From Entomomonas asaccharolytica (GTDB lineage: Bacteria > Pseudomonadota > Gammaproteobacteria > Pseudomonadales > Pseudomonadaceae), in NCBI RefSeq assembly GCF_016653615.1, contig NZ_CP067393.1, positions 2,495,673 through 2,559,672 of the forward strand: DNA of 64,000 nucleotides, given 5' to 3'. The notes under the pieces were generated by a model, which was not told the DNA's origin, searched no databases, and saw nothing but the letters and a program-made list of their open reading frames with translations. A program made the position numbers and the translations under genes. This document shows positions 47,765 to 57,339 of the stretch, one piece after another. Positions within the stretch are counted from its first letter, which is position 1. Each line of letters begins with the position of its first letter.

Positions 47765-48198
47765 GCAATCGTTGGGAAGTAATAACCACCTGACCCAATA
47801 GGGATAATTGCACCTGTTGTAATATCAGGGTTGGTAATAGTTAAGTCTGCGCCCATATCACTGACTGTTCCCTGTATTCTGACTTCGGTTGTCGCTACAC
47901 CGTTAGTATCAGATTCTTTTACCAATCTATAAAACGTTGCACGCCCCGTATTGATGGCTGTTCCATTCCACTGTTGATTACTGCTTTTAATCACTCGCCC
48001 TAATGAGTCCACTTCAAATTGAAGCGGTGAACCATCAGATGCCCTAATCTCTACTAACATAGTGGCTGATCCAATAGAATCATCTGCGGTATCTGGTACA
48101 TTACCTGCAAAGAGGCGTAATACAGTATTGTCGATAGCCTCTTTTAATGAGGATGTACTACCTATTTGCAGTGCTAATGCTTTTGAAATTTTAATCAT
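47761..48198 (-). CDS. Structural protein, small
   Basis: 145 residues. Begins MIKISKALALQIGSTSSLK and ends in IPIGSGGYYFPTIA; beta-rich in between. A tail accessory protein by position between the tail hub and the large tail gene. Confidence 0.5.
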   Translation of the reverse strand: MIKISKALALQIGSTSSLKEAIDNTVLRLFAGNVPDTADDSIGSATMLVEIRASDGSPLQFEVDSLGRVIKSSNQQWNGTAINTGRATFYRLVKESDTNGVATTEVRIQGTVSDMGADLTITNPDITTGAIIPIGSGGYYFPTIA

Positions 48199-48207
48199 AG
48201 TGTCACC

Positions 48208-48711
48208 TTATAAACTTGTACCTGATAAATAAGAAAGTCTGGTTTTAACCTTTAGTTCTTCTGAAACGGTTTTTGGCGTAGATAACCTTGCAATGGATAA
48301 TAAAATGCCATTACTAGAGCCTTTAATGTCACTGGATACTAAGAAATAGCCATTGATCGTTTGTTCTTCAGCAAAGGTAAAGATGGCTGGATTACTGATA
48401 TTTGAAAAGGTATTATTGCTATCAAATAATTTATTCCATAAAGGGCGGCTAGTTTCCTGATAGCTGATTACTTCTCCTATATTGGGAATATCAGCAGCTT
48501 TAGAAGCAGCAGTTGGCACATAGTTACCCTTAAAGATACCGCAATAAAAATTACTAATAGGTGGTGCATCACCAAAAGGAGAACGCATTAAGAAAGCAAC
48601 ACCTTCATTGGGGATCAGGTTATGTTCTTGCCATTGATCCACGATATTGCCTTGTTTGTCGTAGACTGTTGACTCCCATACAAAACCATCTAATACAATA
48701 CGGTCTAACAT
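48208..48711 (-). CDS. Tail accessory protein
   Basis: 167 residues from the ATG at 48711, preferred over 48717 because GAGG is then seven bases away. Starts MLDRIVLDGFVWES. It overlaps the stop of the tail-hub gene (ATGTTAG). Beta-rich; no family recognised. Confidence 0.5.
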   Translation of the reverse strand: MLDRIVLDGFVWESTVYDKQGNIVDQWQEHNLIPNEGVAFLMRSPFGDAPPISNFYCGIFKGNYVPTAASKAADIPNIGEVISYQETSRPLWNKLFDSNNTFSNISNPAIFTFAEEQTINGYFLVSSDIKGSSNGILLSIARLSTPKTVSEELKVKTRLSYLSGTSL

Positions 48712-49886
48712 GTGCATACCTCGCCATCTATTTCAATTTCCCAATAATCACCAATGGCAAGGTTATTATCAGCATGACTATTTTTATCTAATGAATTAAC
48801 AATAAGTTGTCGTCCATTGTGTTCTAAGTACCCTGCTGCACCTGATGCCTTGACTTCTGGGGCATAGATACCTTTGTTGGGAGTTGCTAGTTCGCCACTC
48901 ATACCAGCGACCACTTGTCCATAACGACAAAACCAAGCAGCACGCCCATCAGGTAATGGGGTATATGTACCTTTGATTGCATCTGTATCAGATACTTTGA
49001 CTTGGTTTATTTGGTCGTTTTCGAGGCTGGATATAAAGTATGTCTTATCTGCTACTACATAAATACCATCTGCTACAGGTGCGATAATGCTAATAGGTGA
49101 TGGATACTGTAAGAATCCTCTATCTGCTCTAATTAAATGAGGCATAAAAGGTGCTGAGAAATACAGGTAGTTGTCGATACTACCAATAATCACACCATGA
49201 TAATTAACTAGGTTGGTGACATAAGGGAAGGGATACATATTGCCAGTAGCAAGACGTTTAGTATCTGATTCAATGTTAAGAATGGTATAACTATCATCAG
49301 CAATACCTTGATAATATAGAATCTCTGAATTTTGTTCAGTGGCGTAAACGTTGCTTCTAATGTTACTGTTAATTTGAATAGAGCTATTATCAGGTACATC
49401 TATAAAATAAATATCTGCACCTGATTCTTCGCCCCCTTCGCCATTGCTAGTCACTGCTATCTTATAGCGTCCACCCTGTAAATTACCTGATCCTAATGTT
49501 ATGTTGAATTTAGGATTAGCAATTATCCATTGCTTAACTACTCGGCCTTTAATCCGATAAGATTGGTTGGCAATAATAAGATAAAGCTGCTCGTTAAATA
49601 ACGTACCAGCTACAGTTCCATTCTCAGGCACATTAATTAATGTATCTGAAGTACCTGTTAATGTATCAAAACAAATTAGCTGATCACCATCGACAATGAT
49701 TAAATCATTGCCAATGCTAAATAATGCTCTGATATTTTTTCCTGCTAATACTTTTTCAAAGCCAGTACGTAAACTAAGTAAATCACCAGCATCTAAATTA
49801 ACAATGCTTCGTACAAAGCCATCTGGTAATCGTTCAATGGCTGTCACATTATTTGATCCTAACGACCAATTAATTACACGTTCCAT
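48705..49886 (-). CDS. Tail hub / stabilisation protein (P22 gp10-like propeller)
   Basis: 393 residues from the ATG at 49886 (GGAG five bases before). Repeated blades such as ALFSIGNDLIIVDGDQLICF, GTLFNEQLYLIIANQSYRI and PVADGIYVVADKTYFI indicate a beta-propeller, as in the tail hubs of P22-like podoviruses. Located right after the gp4-like head-completion gene. Confidence 0.6.
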   Translation of the reverse strand: MERVINWSLGSNNVTAIERLPDGFVRSIVNLDAGDLLSLRTGFEKVLAGKNIRALFSIGNDLIIVDGDQLICFDTLTGTSDTLINVPENGTVAGTLFNEQLYLIIANQSYRIKGRVVKQWIIANPKFNITLGSGNLQGGRYKIAVTSNGEGGEESGADIYFIDVPDNSSIQINSNIRSNVYATEQNSEILYYQGIADDSYTILNIESDTKRLATGNMYPFPYVTNLVNYHGVIIGSIDNYLYFSAPFMPHLIRADRGFLQYPSPISIIAPVADGIYVVADKTYFISSLENDQINQVKVSDTDAIKGTYTPLPDGRAAWFCRYGQVVAGMSGELATPNKGIYAPEVKASGAAGYLEHNGRQLIVNSLDKNSHADNNLAIGDYWEIEIDGEVCTC

Positions 49887-50512
49887 ATCCACTCCATAGC
49901 TATAGGTTGAATAGCTGAACGTCTACGTAAATTTTGGTCTTTAATTTGTTGGCATTTTTGTTCAAATAAAGCTAAGTTAGTAGCGGCTCGATTAGGATCA
50001 AATATGTCAGCATCAGCAACACTAAAGGCTGAATACTTAATGTAATGCAGTAATACACGATAATCTTCTTCATCAATGTCTGGTATTGCTTGATTAATAT
50101 CTTCTAAAGTTAATCGTTTAAGTGGTTTTCTAATGACTCTTAACTGGATATTAACTGGATAATGGTATTTTTTAGTTAGGATCATTTCCCCTGCTTCGCT
50201 ATTCAGTAATAATGAATAGGGGTTAGGATCAGCTACATTAGCAGAGATAATACGAAGATTATCCCCAGTTTCTCTAACAATAGCATTTTTGATCTCTAAA
50301 ATACGTTGATCAAAAGGTAAAATATGCTGCCCAACAGCTACATAGAGTTGAGTTAATGCACTTGTTGAGTCGTAGAACGACATTGTTTTTTTTGCAAACT
50401 CAGTTAAAGCATCGTTTAGATAATTTACCAACATAAAATCACTGGTAAAGTAAGGTGCTTGAGTGTCCTTTTCTTCTTCTCGATAAACTTTAACGAGTTC
50501 GCAAGCTTTCAT
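49874..50512 (-). CDS. Head completion / tail adaptor protein
   Basis: 212 residues from the ATG at 50512 (the open frame begins at 50545). The start overlaps the previous stop (TAATG). It begins MKACELVKVYREEE and has a helical core typical of head-to-tail adaptor proteins that bind under the portal ring. The position between capsid genes and tail hub supports this. Confidence 0.6.
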   Translation of the reverse strand: MKACELVKVYREEEKDTQAPYFTSDFMLVNYLNDALTEFAKKTMSFYDSTSALTQLYVAVGQHILPFDQRILEIKNAIVRETGDNLRIISANVADPNPYSLLLNSEAGEMILTKKYHYPVNIQLRVIRKPLKRLTLEDINQAIPDIDEEDYRVLLHYIKYSAFSVADADIFDPNRAATNLALFEQKCQQIKDQNLRRRSAIQPIAMEWIWNV

Positions 50513-50886
50513 TACTGTGTGGCCTCTTCTTGGAAAGCTGCCCATGCTTTATTTAATTGAGCCGAACTCACTTTAAAGCCAGCATGTTTAGTGACTGCAT
50601 CAAGATTAGGATAACCAGCACTGTTATATTCATCAGGTTGTAATTTCTTAATGGCTTCCACAATAGAAGTAATTACCTGATCTTTATTAGGCTTATCTTC
50701 TTGCTTAATTTCTACCATATTTTTGATAATACAGCCCATCAACGCTGCTTTTTGCTGGAAGCGTGAGCTAATATCTGTTCCCTTGCCGCCTTTTTTTTCA
50801 ACAAGTGCTGAATGCCCTGATTCCAAACAAATAACTACTTTTTCTTTACCCACTGGTGGTAATACGGTAATAGTTGCTATAGACAT
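50512..50886 (-). CDS. Small head protein
   Basis: 124 residues: a beta N-terminus (ATITVLPPVGKEKVVICLES), then helices. Overlaps the adaptor gene by one base and lies three bases after the gene upstream. Role in the capsid is inferred from position. Confidence 0.5.
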   Translation of the reverse strand: MSIATITVLPPVGKEKVVICLESGHSALVEKKGGKGTDISSRFQQKAALMGCIIKNMVEIKQEDKPNKDQVITSIVEAIKKLQPDEYNSAGYPNLDAVTKHAGFKVSSAQLNKAWAAFQEEATQ

Positions 50887-50889
50887 TAT

Positions 50890-51321
50890 TTAATCCTTAC
50901 TAACGTTATTAATAATCCAGTTGGATTTATCTACACCAACGTGGTCTACAATTAAAATCGCCTTACCTACTTCATCCGTAATGACAGCATCAAGGGTTAA
51001 TTTAATTTTGTTTAATACATTGGTTACTTTGCCTGTCACTAATAATGGCTTAACAGTTTCTGTATTAAGTGGCGTACCTGCTAGATAACAATCAGCCGTT
51101 TCATCATCACCAATCTTGATAGTGCCACTATCAAATGCTTCTTCTACAATAAAATACCCACCTGTAATAATGGTGTCGGGATGAAGAGCTAAAGCATAAC
51201 GTTCCGTACGTACTGAAAAATCACTAGGGTATAATTCAATAACGGTGCTACCACTGTATTGATGACGTGAATGTTTAGTGATAAATGCCTTATCTGGCTT
51301 GTTACTTGGTTGTCTGTTCAT
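50890..51321 (-). CDS. Capsid decoration/stabilising protein candidate
   Basis: 143 residues, beta-rich (HSRHQYSGSTVIELYPSDFS; YFIVEEAFDSGTIKIGDDE). It starts at the stop of the major capsid gene. Small beta-rich genes in this place often encode decoration proteins. Not recognised at sequence level. Confidence 0.5.
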   Translation of the reverse strand: MNRQPSNKPDKAFITKHSRHQYSGSTVIELYPSDFSVRTERYALALHPDTIITGGYFIVEEAFDSGTIKIGDDETADCYLAGTPLNTETVKPLLVTGKVTNVLNKIKLTLDAVITDEVGKAILIVDHVGVDKSNWIINNVSKD

Positions 51322-52428
51322 TAGTCATCTCCTAGTATTGCACAATCAACAGTAAGCACACCAAAGTCTTCTACCGTGCCTGAGTAGCTAGAGGGGAATG
51401 TTGGTTTTAGGAAGCCAATAATACGACCATGTGCTACACCTATTTGGTTACCATAGTTAAATTTCTCAGTATCCCAAGTACCATCACCAATACGGGCAAA
51501 GGCTACCGCCTGACAACCAGCTAAACCTATACGCACACCGTTGACTTTACCATCTGCGCCCCATTTCTCACCTGCTGGAGCATGTAAAGTATTAAAGACT
51601 CGTTCGGTTTCGTGAATTACTGCACCATCATGGGTAACGATAGCACCCGTAAACCAAGGGTTATTTTTGCCACGTTCAGAGGCATTGATAATAGACTTCA
51701 TAAAATCAGGGTCTTTTTTAGTTCCCCAATAGCAGTAGCATCCATAAAGATGATGTAGTGCTTTTTACCACTGACAATTAATGGCTTGATATTGTGACGC
51801 TTAGCCATTGTAATCATGTCGGTAAGCATTTTATGGTTAGGCGTATCAGTTGCAGTTAGTACGTTATTCCCCGCTTTTACAAGTTTGCCACCTGACCAAA
51901 CACGATAACGGTTTTCAGAAGGTGCTTTGACATCTTTAGCAAAGGCTAGTTGTTGGAAGGTAGGATCATTACGTTTAGAACCATCTAGGTTGTAGTCATA
52001 GCTAATGCCTAACAAGGTTAAAAATGCTAGTTGATCTACACGATCAGCTAACCATTCAGAGAGTTGTGGATTAGCTACTTTGGCAAATTGAATATTACCT
52101 CGCTGGTCATCCATACGACCTACGTTTTTAACCGCATGACTTAAACGATCTAGGGTAATCTCCTGATCATGGGCAGTCATTTCTTCTTCATTGCCCACTA
52201 ATTGATTATCACCAGCTACCCTGTCTTTCATGAGAGGAGCTAATAATTGAAAGATAGCTTTTGCACCTTGCTTAGTTTGAGTAAGTTCAGTGACATAGGT
52301 AAATACAGCCTTTGCACCTTTACCTAAAAACTTAGGAAGTTCTGATTGTTTTTAGCTTCATACCAGATGTCTTTACACCAAGCTATTTTTTGCTTGGATT
52401 GCTGTTCGGCAAAAGAGGTTTCCGCCAT
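51321..52428 (-). CDS. Major capsid protein, N4-gp56-like (two apparent frameshifts)
   Basis: 369 residues when one base is restored near 52340 (GAACTT to GAAACTT) and one in the T-run 51714-51719. ATG at 52428 with GGAGA seven bases upstream. Segments FLGKGAKAVFTYVTEL, GDNQLVGNEEEMTAHDQEIT and MDDQRGNIQFAKVANPQLSE match the N4-gp56 family of HK97-fold capsids. The second site also contains A AAA AAG in frame, a classical -1 slippery heptamer, so programmed frameshifting cannot be ruled out from sequence alone, though it would lie in the fold's core. Directly downstream of promoter box copy 5. Confidence 0.75.
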
Positions 52429-52661
52429 AATAAAATCTCCAATATTTAAATTTAGTTTCAATGTCTTTGATTTAACGTCCATTGACGAAGAAACGACCTT
52501 TAAATGCTGTCGGCGCATACCTGTTTTACGTCCAGCAGACGAAGAACACTATTCTTAGTGAACGAGCTTTAAATTAATAAAGCGAGGATTATGGATAGAG
52601 GATAAGTTTTAGACTATCGAATAGGAATAAATATAGTAAACTTCCTCTATCCATGTGAATT

Positions 52662-52689
52662 AAGTTATGTCCTTTTTAAGGTTTGTCAA
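52662..52689 (-). promoter_or_regulatory. 28-bp conserved promoter-like box, copy 5
   Basis: Minus-strand TTGACA ... AGGACATAAC. It lies between the capsid gene and the inserted plus-strand cargo gene at 52821, so the capsid operon has its own promoter even though cargo interrupts the late unit. Confidence 0.7.
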
Positions 52690-52820
52690 GTTTTTTCATA
52701 TATTTTTAAAATACTCTAAAATTATAAAATAAATAAAAGATACTTTTTATTTAAGTCAAAATAACTAAGATAAACAAAGCTATCATATATAAATTACAAC
52801 TTAATAAAGGAATAAATATT

Positions 52821-54137
52821 ATGGATGATTTATATCAGACGCTTGGTTCTTACGATCCTTACTCTTTGAGAATAAAAATAAATAAAACATATAGAGAACC
52901 TTCTGAAAGAGGCTTGGGAATAGATTCATTTAACAAACGTGATTGTGCAACTTTATTTCATGAATTTATACATCAATTGCAAAATACATCATCAATTGTT
53001 GGTTTTCAGCAATTCAATGCTATGGTATCTATTTGGCATAATACAAGAAATATCATATACGATCCTAATGATAAAGAAAGCCATACCCATCGAAACGAAG
53101 CAATAAAAATATTAAAATACTATCAATACTATAATAATGACAAGCCACAAAAAAATGGTTTACTAAAAATAACCTCAATAGGTGGCGTCCAAGAAATAGC
53201 AGAACAAAAGTTTACAAATAATCCAATTAAAATAAATTATTGTTTCAACGACTCGAAATTCGAGTTAAATTTTGGTATTGAAGAGTTTTATGAAAGTTGT
53301 GCTGATGCCCTAGAACGATTTTTTTGTACACGCATAAAATTAGATATTACTCCTGAGTTTGAATCAGATTCAATCCCTTATAAAATAGGCGAGAGTATAG
53401 CTAAAAAAATCCATCCAGAATGTAGCGATTATCGTTTGATTGTTTTTATGCTCACAGCATTACAACATTCTTCACCTCATCAATGTTTTGTTTATTTAGT
53501 GAACCTTTATGGTAATGATCAGTTTACTGATGAACAAATTAGAGGGCTTTGTGAAAAACATACTAAAGAACTTATTGAAGGTAATGTAACGTGGATAGAA
53601 GATACGAAAAATATATTAGAAATTGGATTTCCTCTTCCTGACCCCTGTTTAGGTGATGTTGTTAAAACATTCAATAACTCCATAAATAACAATCTTAATA
53701 AGCGGAAAGTTACCCCTTTTGTAGAGCTAGATTTTTTAGAGCGTATAGATGAAAATAATTTTAAAGAAGAAATAAAATTACTTATTGAGTCTTTTGGAGG
53801 TTGCATAATTTATGCTATAGATCAATCTGGTAATTTACCACCTAAACCAGATAAAATAGTAATAGGTGATAGTGAGTCAAATTACCACAACAATCATAAA
53901 GGATGGCTAACATTTATCGTTTCTATATATCTTGCAATAAAAAATAAAATAGAGATTAATTATGATGGAAATTATGAATGCCCTGCTATTTTATATTGTG
54001 ATCATGAATACAAGAGCAATAATCTTGCTTTTTGCAAAAAAACACCACATAAACATCCTGAAGCATCAGGGAATAGAGATAATTGCGCACATCAACTAGC
54101 CAAATACAAAGCATTAAATTTCCCCACACAAACTTGA
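52821..54137 (+). CDS. Metallopeptidase-like cargo protein
   Basis: 438 residues. LFHEFIHQLQN at ~46-56 contains an HExxH zinc motif, and EEFYESCADALERFF (~155-170) could supply a glutamate ligand. The C-terminal ~150 residues contain cysteines and histidines (ILYCDHEYKS, CKKTPHKHPEASGNRDNCAH). It is inserted opposite to the late genes between scaffold and capsid. Probably lysogen-expressed cargo; substrate unknown. AAAGGA precedes the ATG. Confidence 0.6.
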   Translation: MDDLYQTLGSYDPYSLRIKINKTYREPSERGLGIDSFNKRDCATLFHEFIHQLQNTSSIVGFQQFNAMVSIWHNTRNIIYDPNDKESHTHRNEAIKILKYYQYYNNDKPQKNGLLKITSIGGVQEIAEQKFTNNPIKINYCFNDSKFELNFGIEEFYESCADALERFFCTRIKLDITPEFESDSIPYKIGESIAKKIHPECSDYRLIVFMLTALQHSSPHQCFVYLVNLYGNDQFTDEQIRGLCEKHTKELIEGNVTWIEDTKNILEIGFPLPDPCLGDVVKTFNNSINNNLNKRKVTPFVELDFLERIDENNFKEEIKLLIESFGGCIIYAIDQSGNLPPKPDKIVIGDSESNYHNNHKGWLTFIVSIYLAIKNKIEINYDGNYECPAILYCDHEYKSNNLAFCKKTPHKHPEASGNRDNCAHQLAKYKALNFPTQT

Positions 54138-54196
54138 GAGCAGCTTCGCGACTACTACAGCTAAGTTGAAGAAAAGCGATAATAACTACACAATTT

Positions 54197-54223
54197 AGAG
54201 ATCGCTAGACCAAAACGATCTCT
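54197..54223. terminator. Inverted repeat after the cargo gene
   Basis: AGAGATCG/CGATCTCT arms with an 11-base loop between the convergent cargo and scaffold genes. Likely a terminator, though no T-run follows. Confidence 0.45.
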
Positions 54224-54252
54224 ATGACTTGCATGATTAAGCTAACCTCTTA

Positions 54253-55185
54253 TTAACTTTCAAAATCAAACCTACCACCATTATCTCTAAACTTTTCATA
54301 CTCTTCTTCAGTCATATCAGCAGGATCAACAATTATATCTTTACCTGATGTGCCTTTTTTGGAGATTTGTGGTGTAGCTTTATTAGCACGTGCTAACTGT
54401 TCTTCAACTTGTTCCTTGGTTAAGGTTGGTTTTTTCTGCGTAGACTGAGTAGTTTGTCTATTGGTTAGCTTCTCTACTTTAGCTACTGCATAATCTAAAC
54501 TTTCCTTAAAAGTTTTAGTACCACTTTCAAGACTAGACTTAAAGAATGCACTAAATACTTCAAAGGCATCAGGATCAAAGTTAGCTGATTCATCATTTAA
54601 ATAATCATACTTTTCTAAAAACTCATTAGCATATTGTTGATTTTCAGCCTGAATAGTCTTTGCTTGTTCTTGTTGCTTAACCTCTTCCCTTTCTTTAATC
54701 ACTTTTTCAGCAATTTTTAGTGCTTTCTCTTCAGTTAGCTTGTCATGGTAAGCATCCATTTGTTCTTGGATTTCCAGTGCTTTATCATCATCACCCATTG
54801 CCATTGCTTCATAGTAATCACGTCTCAGTTGCTTAATATTTACTTCTGGCTCTTTTGGTGGCTCTGGTTCTTTTTTGCTTTCAGTAACAGAAGCAACTCC
54901 TTTCAAACGAGCAAGCTCTAATTCCATTTCACGATACTTTTGGCTAAGTTCATTAGCTTCATGTACTTTTTGCTGAAATCGCTGATAAGGTACAGTTTTA
55001 GGAGGTTGATTAGTTGTTTCCTTGACCTCTTCTTGTTGTTCATCAATTATTTCTTCTGTTGATTTATCTACTGTTTCTTTATTGGCTTCTGCCTCATCTG
55101 TTACTATTTCTTCATTGGTAACTTCATCAGCATCAGGGTCATAAGGTAAATCATCATTGATAGTGTTAATTGCTTCATTTGACAT
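54253..55185 (-). CDS. Capsid scaffolding protein
   Basis: 310 residues, very acidic N-terminus (DLPYDPDADEVTNEEIVTDE), long Glu/Lys/Gln coiled coil (~60-180) and a helical C-terminus ending in DPADMTEEEYEKFRDNGGRF. This is the usual look of scaffolds that direct capsid assembly and then leave. Between portal and capsid, as expected. Confidence 0.8.
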   Translation of the reverse strand: MSNEAINTINDDLPYDPDADEVTNEEIVTDEAEANKETVDKSTEEIIDEQQEEVKETTNQPPKTVPYQRFQQKVHEANELSQKYREMELELARLKGVASVTESKKEPEPPKEPEVNIKQLRRDYYEAMAMGDDDKALEIQEQMDAYHDKLTEEKALKIAEKVIKEREEVKQQEQAKTIQAENQQYANEFLEKYDYLNDESANFDPDAFEVFSAFFKSSLESGTKTFKESLDYAVAKVEKLTNRQTTQSTQKKPTLTKEQVEEQLARANKATPQISKKGTSGKDIIVDPADMTEEEYEKFRDNGGRFDFES

Positions 55186-55208
55186 AGTAAATACTCTCTC
55201 TTAGGTTA

Positions 55209-57338
55209 TTAATCAATTTGTGGTGTTCTAATTCCCTGCATCATCCCCACATCAGGATTAGCAGGTGTTAAAGGATTGGTATTAGTTGGATTAGCTAGTT
55301 CAGCTTCGGGCATTTGTTGTTCAGGTGCAGCTACAATAGGTGGTTGATCTTTATCTTGATAACCTGCTGATTTTAATAATTGGTCAGCTATAGGTGCTGT
55401 TTGTGGTGTAGCAGCTATAACATTAGCAGCCTGTACACCGCTATAGACTGATTCAATACCTTTATTAACTGAATCAGCTTTGATTCTTTCGGCTTCAGCT
55501 TGTAGTTTTTCAATCTTAGCCATCACTTCCTGTAGTTTTGCTTCATCTAATGGATTAGATTGTGGTTCTTGCATTTTGGTGAGTGCATCTAACATGTCTT
55601 GTTTATCAGTAATATTGCTGTATCTAATTAAAATACGGATAAATTCAGGACTAACTACTTGTGGTACTTTGGAAGCTAGTTCTATTAGTTGGTTAAACTG
55701 GCTATTATCAAAGGTGATCTGCATAGGTTGTTCACTGATCACTACATCATATTCACCAATGGTAAGATCATTTAAAACACGACCATCATCTAAGGGATAG
55801 TTAAGATAAATCTCTTCACTGATTTGTTGACCGTCTATATCAGTGTTGGTAATACGTCTAGTACGTGGCAAATCATAGAAGGTCTGGATTAGTTCAATAA
55901 ATAATCGTCCTACCATATTTCTAGTACGAGATAATGAGTCTAAAGCTAAAGCAAGTTGTTGCTGTGCTGCAAATTGGCGACTCTGGATAGCTACCCCACT
56001 TATTTCCTGTCCTTGTTGCCCTAACATGACTTCATTGATACCTGTTACATCATGAATTGCTACAGTTGCTCTATCAGTTAAGTTGGTAATACCTGAAGGA
56101 ATAGGATTAGGTTGTAATTTAAAAGGTACTTTTTCTGATGGAGTATCTTTCTTCAAAATTAAATTAATGCCAGTGGTAGAGCCTACTTCGCTTAATTGCT
56201 CATTGGACATATTAGCAAGGGTATTTTCCCAGCTAACAAAACCACTGTTAGCCGTAGTATTCACAATATGCAGTGATTGACTTAGTGTTTTATTGAGTAG
56301 TTTTTGTGGGTCTTTGGCATTATCGACTAGGCCAAGGGTAAGACCACGCCTAAACATAGGGAAGTATGGTATTACGGTAAAATGGTTGTAAGGTGAAATT
56401 TCGTTGTATAGCACTGCATTGGAGGTAGTAGCCACTCTTCTTACTACCCTACGTTTCATTTTATGCAGAAAATATCCATTTGCTACTAAGTGGTTTTTTT
56501 GCTCATCTTTGAGAGCATGAGCCATTCTAATGTCGCCTGTAGGTGTAATAAATACTTCTACTTCTTCAGTTACCCAATATTGACGATCAATAATTCTATA
56601 ACGTTTTATGCCATCACTACATAATCTGGCACTGTTGGAATAACTACCTGCAAAACTATTACGTGTTTCTTCTTCATCTAGTCCATCACCAAAGTTGTTA
56701 GAGGGTTCTTGTGCCTCTAATAATGTTTTTAATTGTGATGGGTTAATATCATAAGTACTAGCAATTTCATCTATGGTAAACCAACGAGTAACTATAACAT
56801 CTTGCCAGTTATCAGGGTCATAGTCGTTAGCATCAGGATCAGGTATAACATCCAGTGGATCAAGTATATTTATTGAGATTTCACCAAGAATAGTATCATC
56901 GTAGCTAATACCTATATCATAGTAACCACGCTTCATTATTAAACCATCTGCAAAAAGCTCTGTTTCTTTCCAATGAAAATTAATATTGTCGGCTATTTGC
57001 ATTGCTAGCTTGGATAAAGTAGCTGCTAGTTCATCATTAGCCATACCACCACGAGGACGATAGCTAATATCTGCTCGATTGGCGATCTGATAGCCAATGG
57101 CTGCATTAATCCTCGGTAGAATTTGGTTAATGGTTAAGGCAGGTTTTTTAAGGCGTTGCATGACTGCTAGGGCAGCATCTGACCACTGCTTACCGAGATA
57201 GAAGGCTTCATTTTCTTTGGCTTCTTGGCAATAATCACTATGTCCTTTACGCATACCATAGTTATAACGTTGCCAATTCATAGCACATAGTTGACTATCA
57301 TCAGCTTCTTTTATATCAGGTTCTTCATCTACTATCAT
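55209..57338 (-). CDS. Portal protein (P22-like)
   Basis: 709 residues. The N-terminal YGMRKGHSDYCQEAKENEAF and GKQWSDAALAVMQRLKKPAL, the GYQIANRADISYRPRGG region, and the C-terminal helical, Gln-rich barrel are typical of P22-like podoviral portals, which are long. It forms the dodecameric DNA gate to which TerL docks. ATG one base after the TerL stop. Confidence 0.88.
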   Translation of the reverse strand: MIVDEEPDIKEADDSQLCAMNWQRYNYGMRKGHSDYCQEAKENEAFYLGKQWSDAALAVMQRLKKPALTINQILPRINAAIGYQIANRADISYRPRGGMANDELAATLSKLAMQIADNINFHWKETELFADGLIMKRGYYDIGISYDDTILGEISINILDPLDVIPDPDANDYDPDNWQDVIVTRWFTIDEIASTYDINPSQLKTLLEAQEPSNNFGDGLDEEETRNSFAGSYSNSARLCSDGIKRYRIIDRQYWVTEEVEVFITPTGDIRMAHALKDEQKNHLVANGYFLHKMKRRVVRRVATTSNAVLYNEISPYNHFTVIPYFPMFRRGLTLGLVDNAKDPQKLLNKTLSQSLHIVNTTANSGFVSWENTLANMSNEQLSEVGSTTGINLILKKDTPSEKVPFKLQPNPIPSGITNLTDRATVAIHDVTGINEVMLGQQGQEISGVAIQSRQFAAQQQLALALDSLSRTRNMVGRLFIELIQTFYDLPRTRRITNTDIDGQQISEEIYLNYPLDDGRVLNDLTIGEYDVVISEQPMQITFDNSQFNQLIELASKVPQVVSPEFIRILIRYSNITDKQDMLDALTKMQEPQSNPLDEAKLQEVMAKIEKLQAEAERIKADSVNKGIESVYSGVQAANVIAATPQTAPIADQLLKSAGYQDKDQPPIVAAPEQQMPEAELANPTNTNPLTPANPDVGMMQGIRTPQID

Positions 57339-57339
57339 A

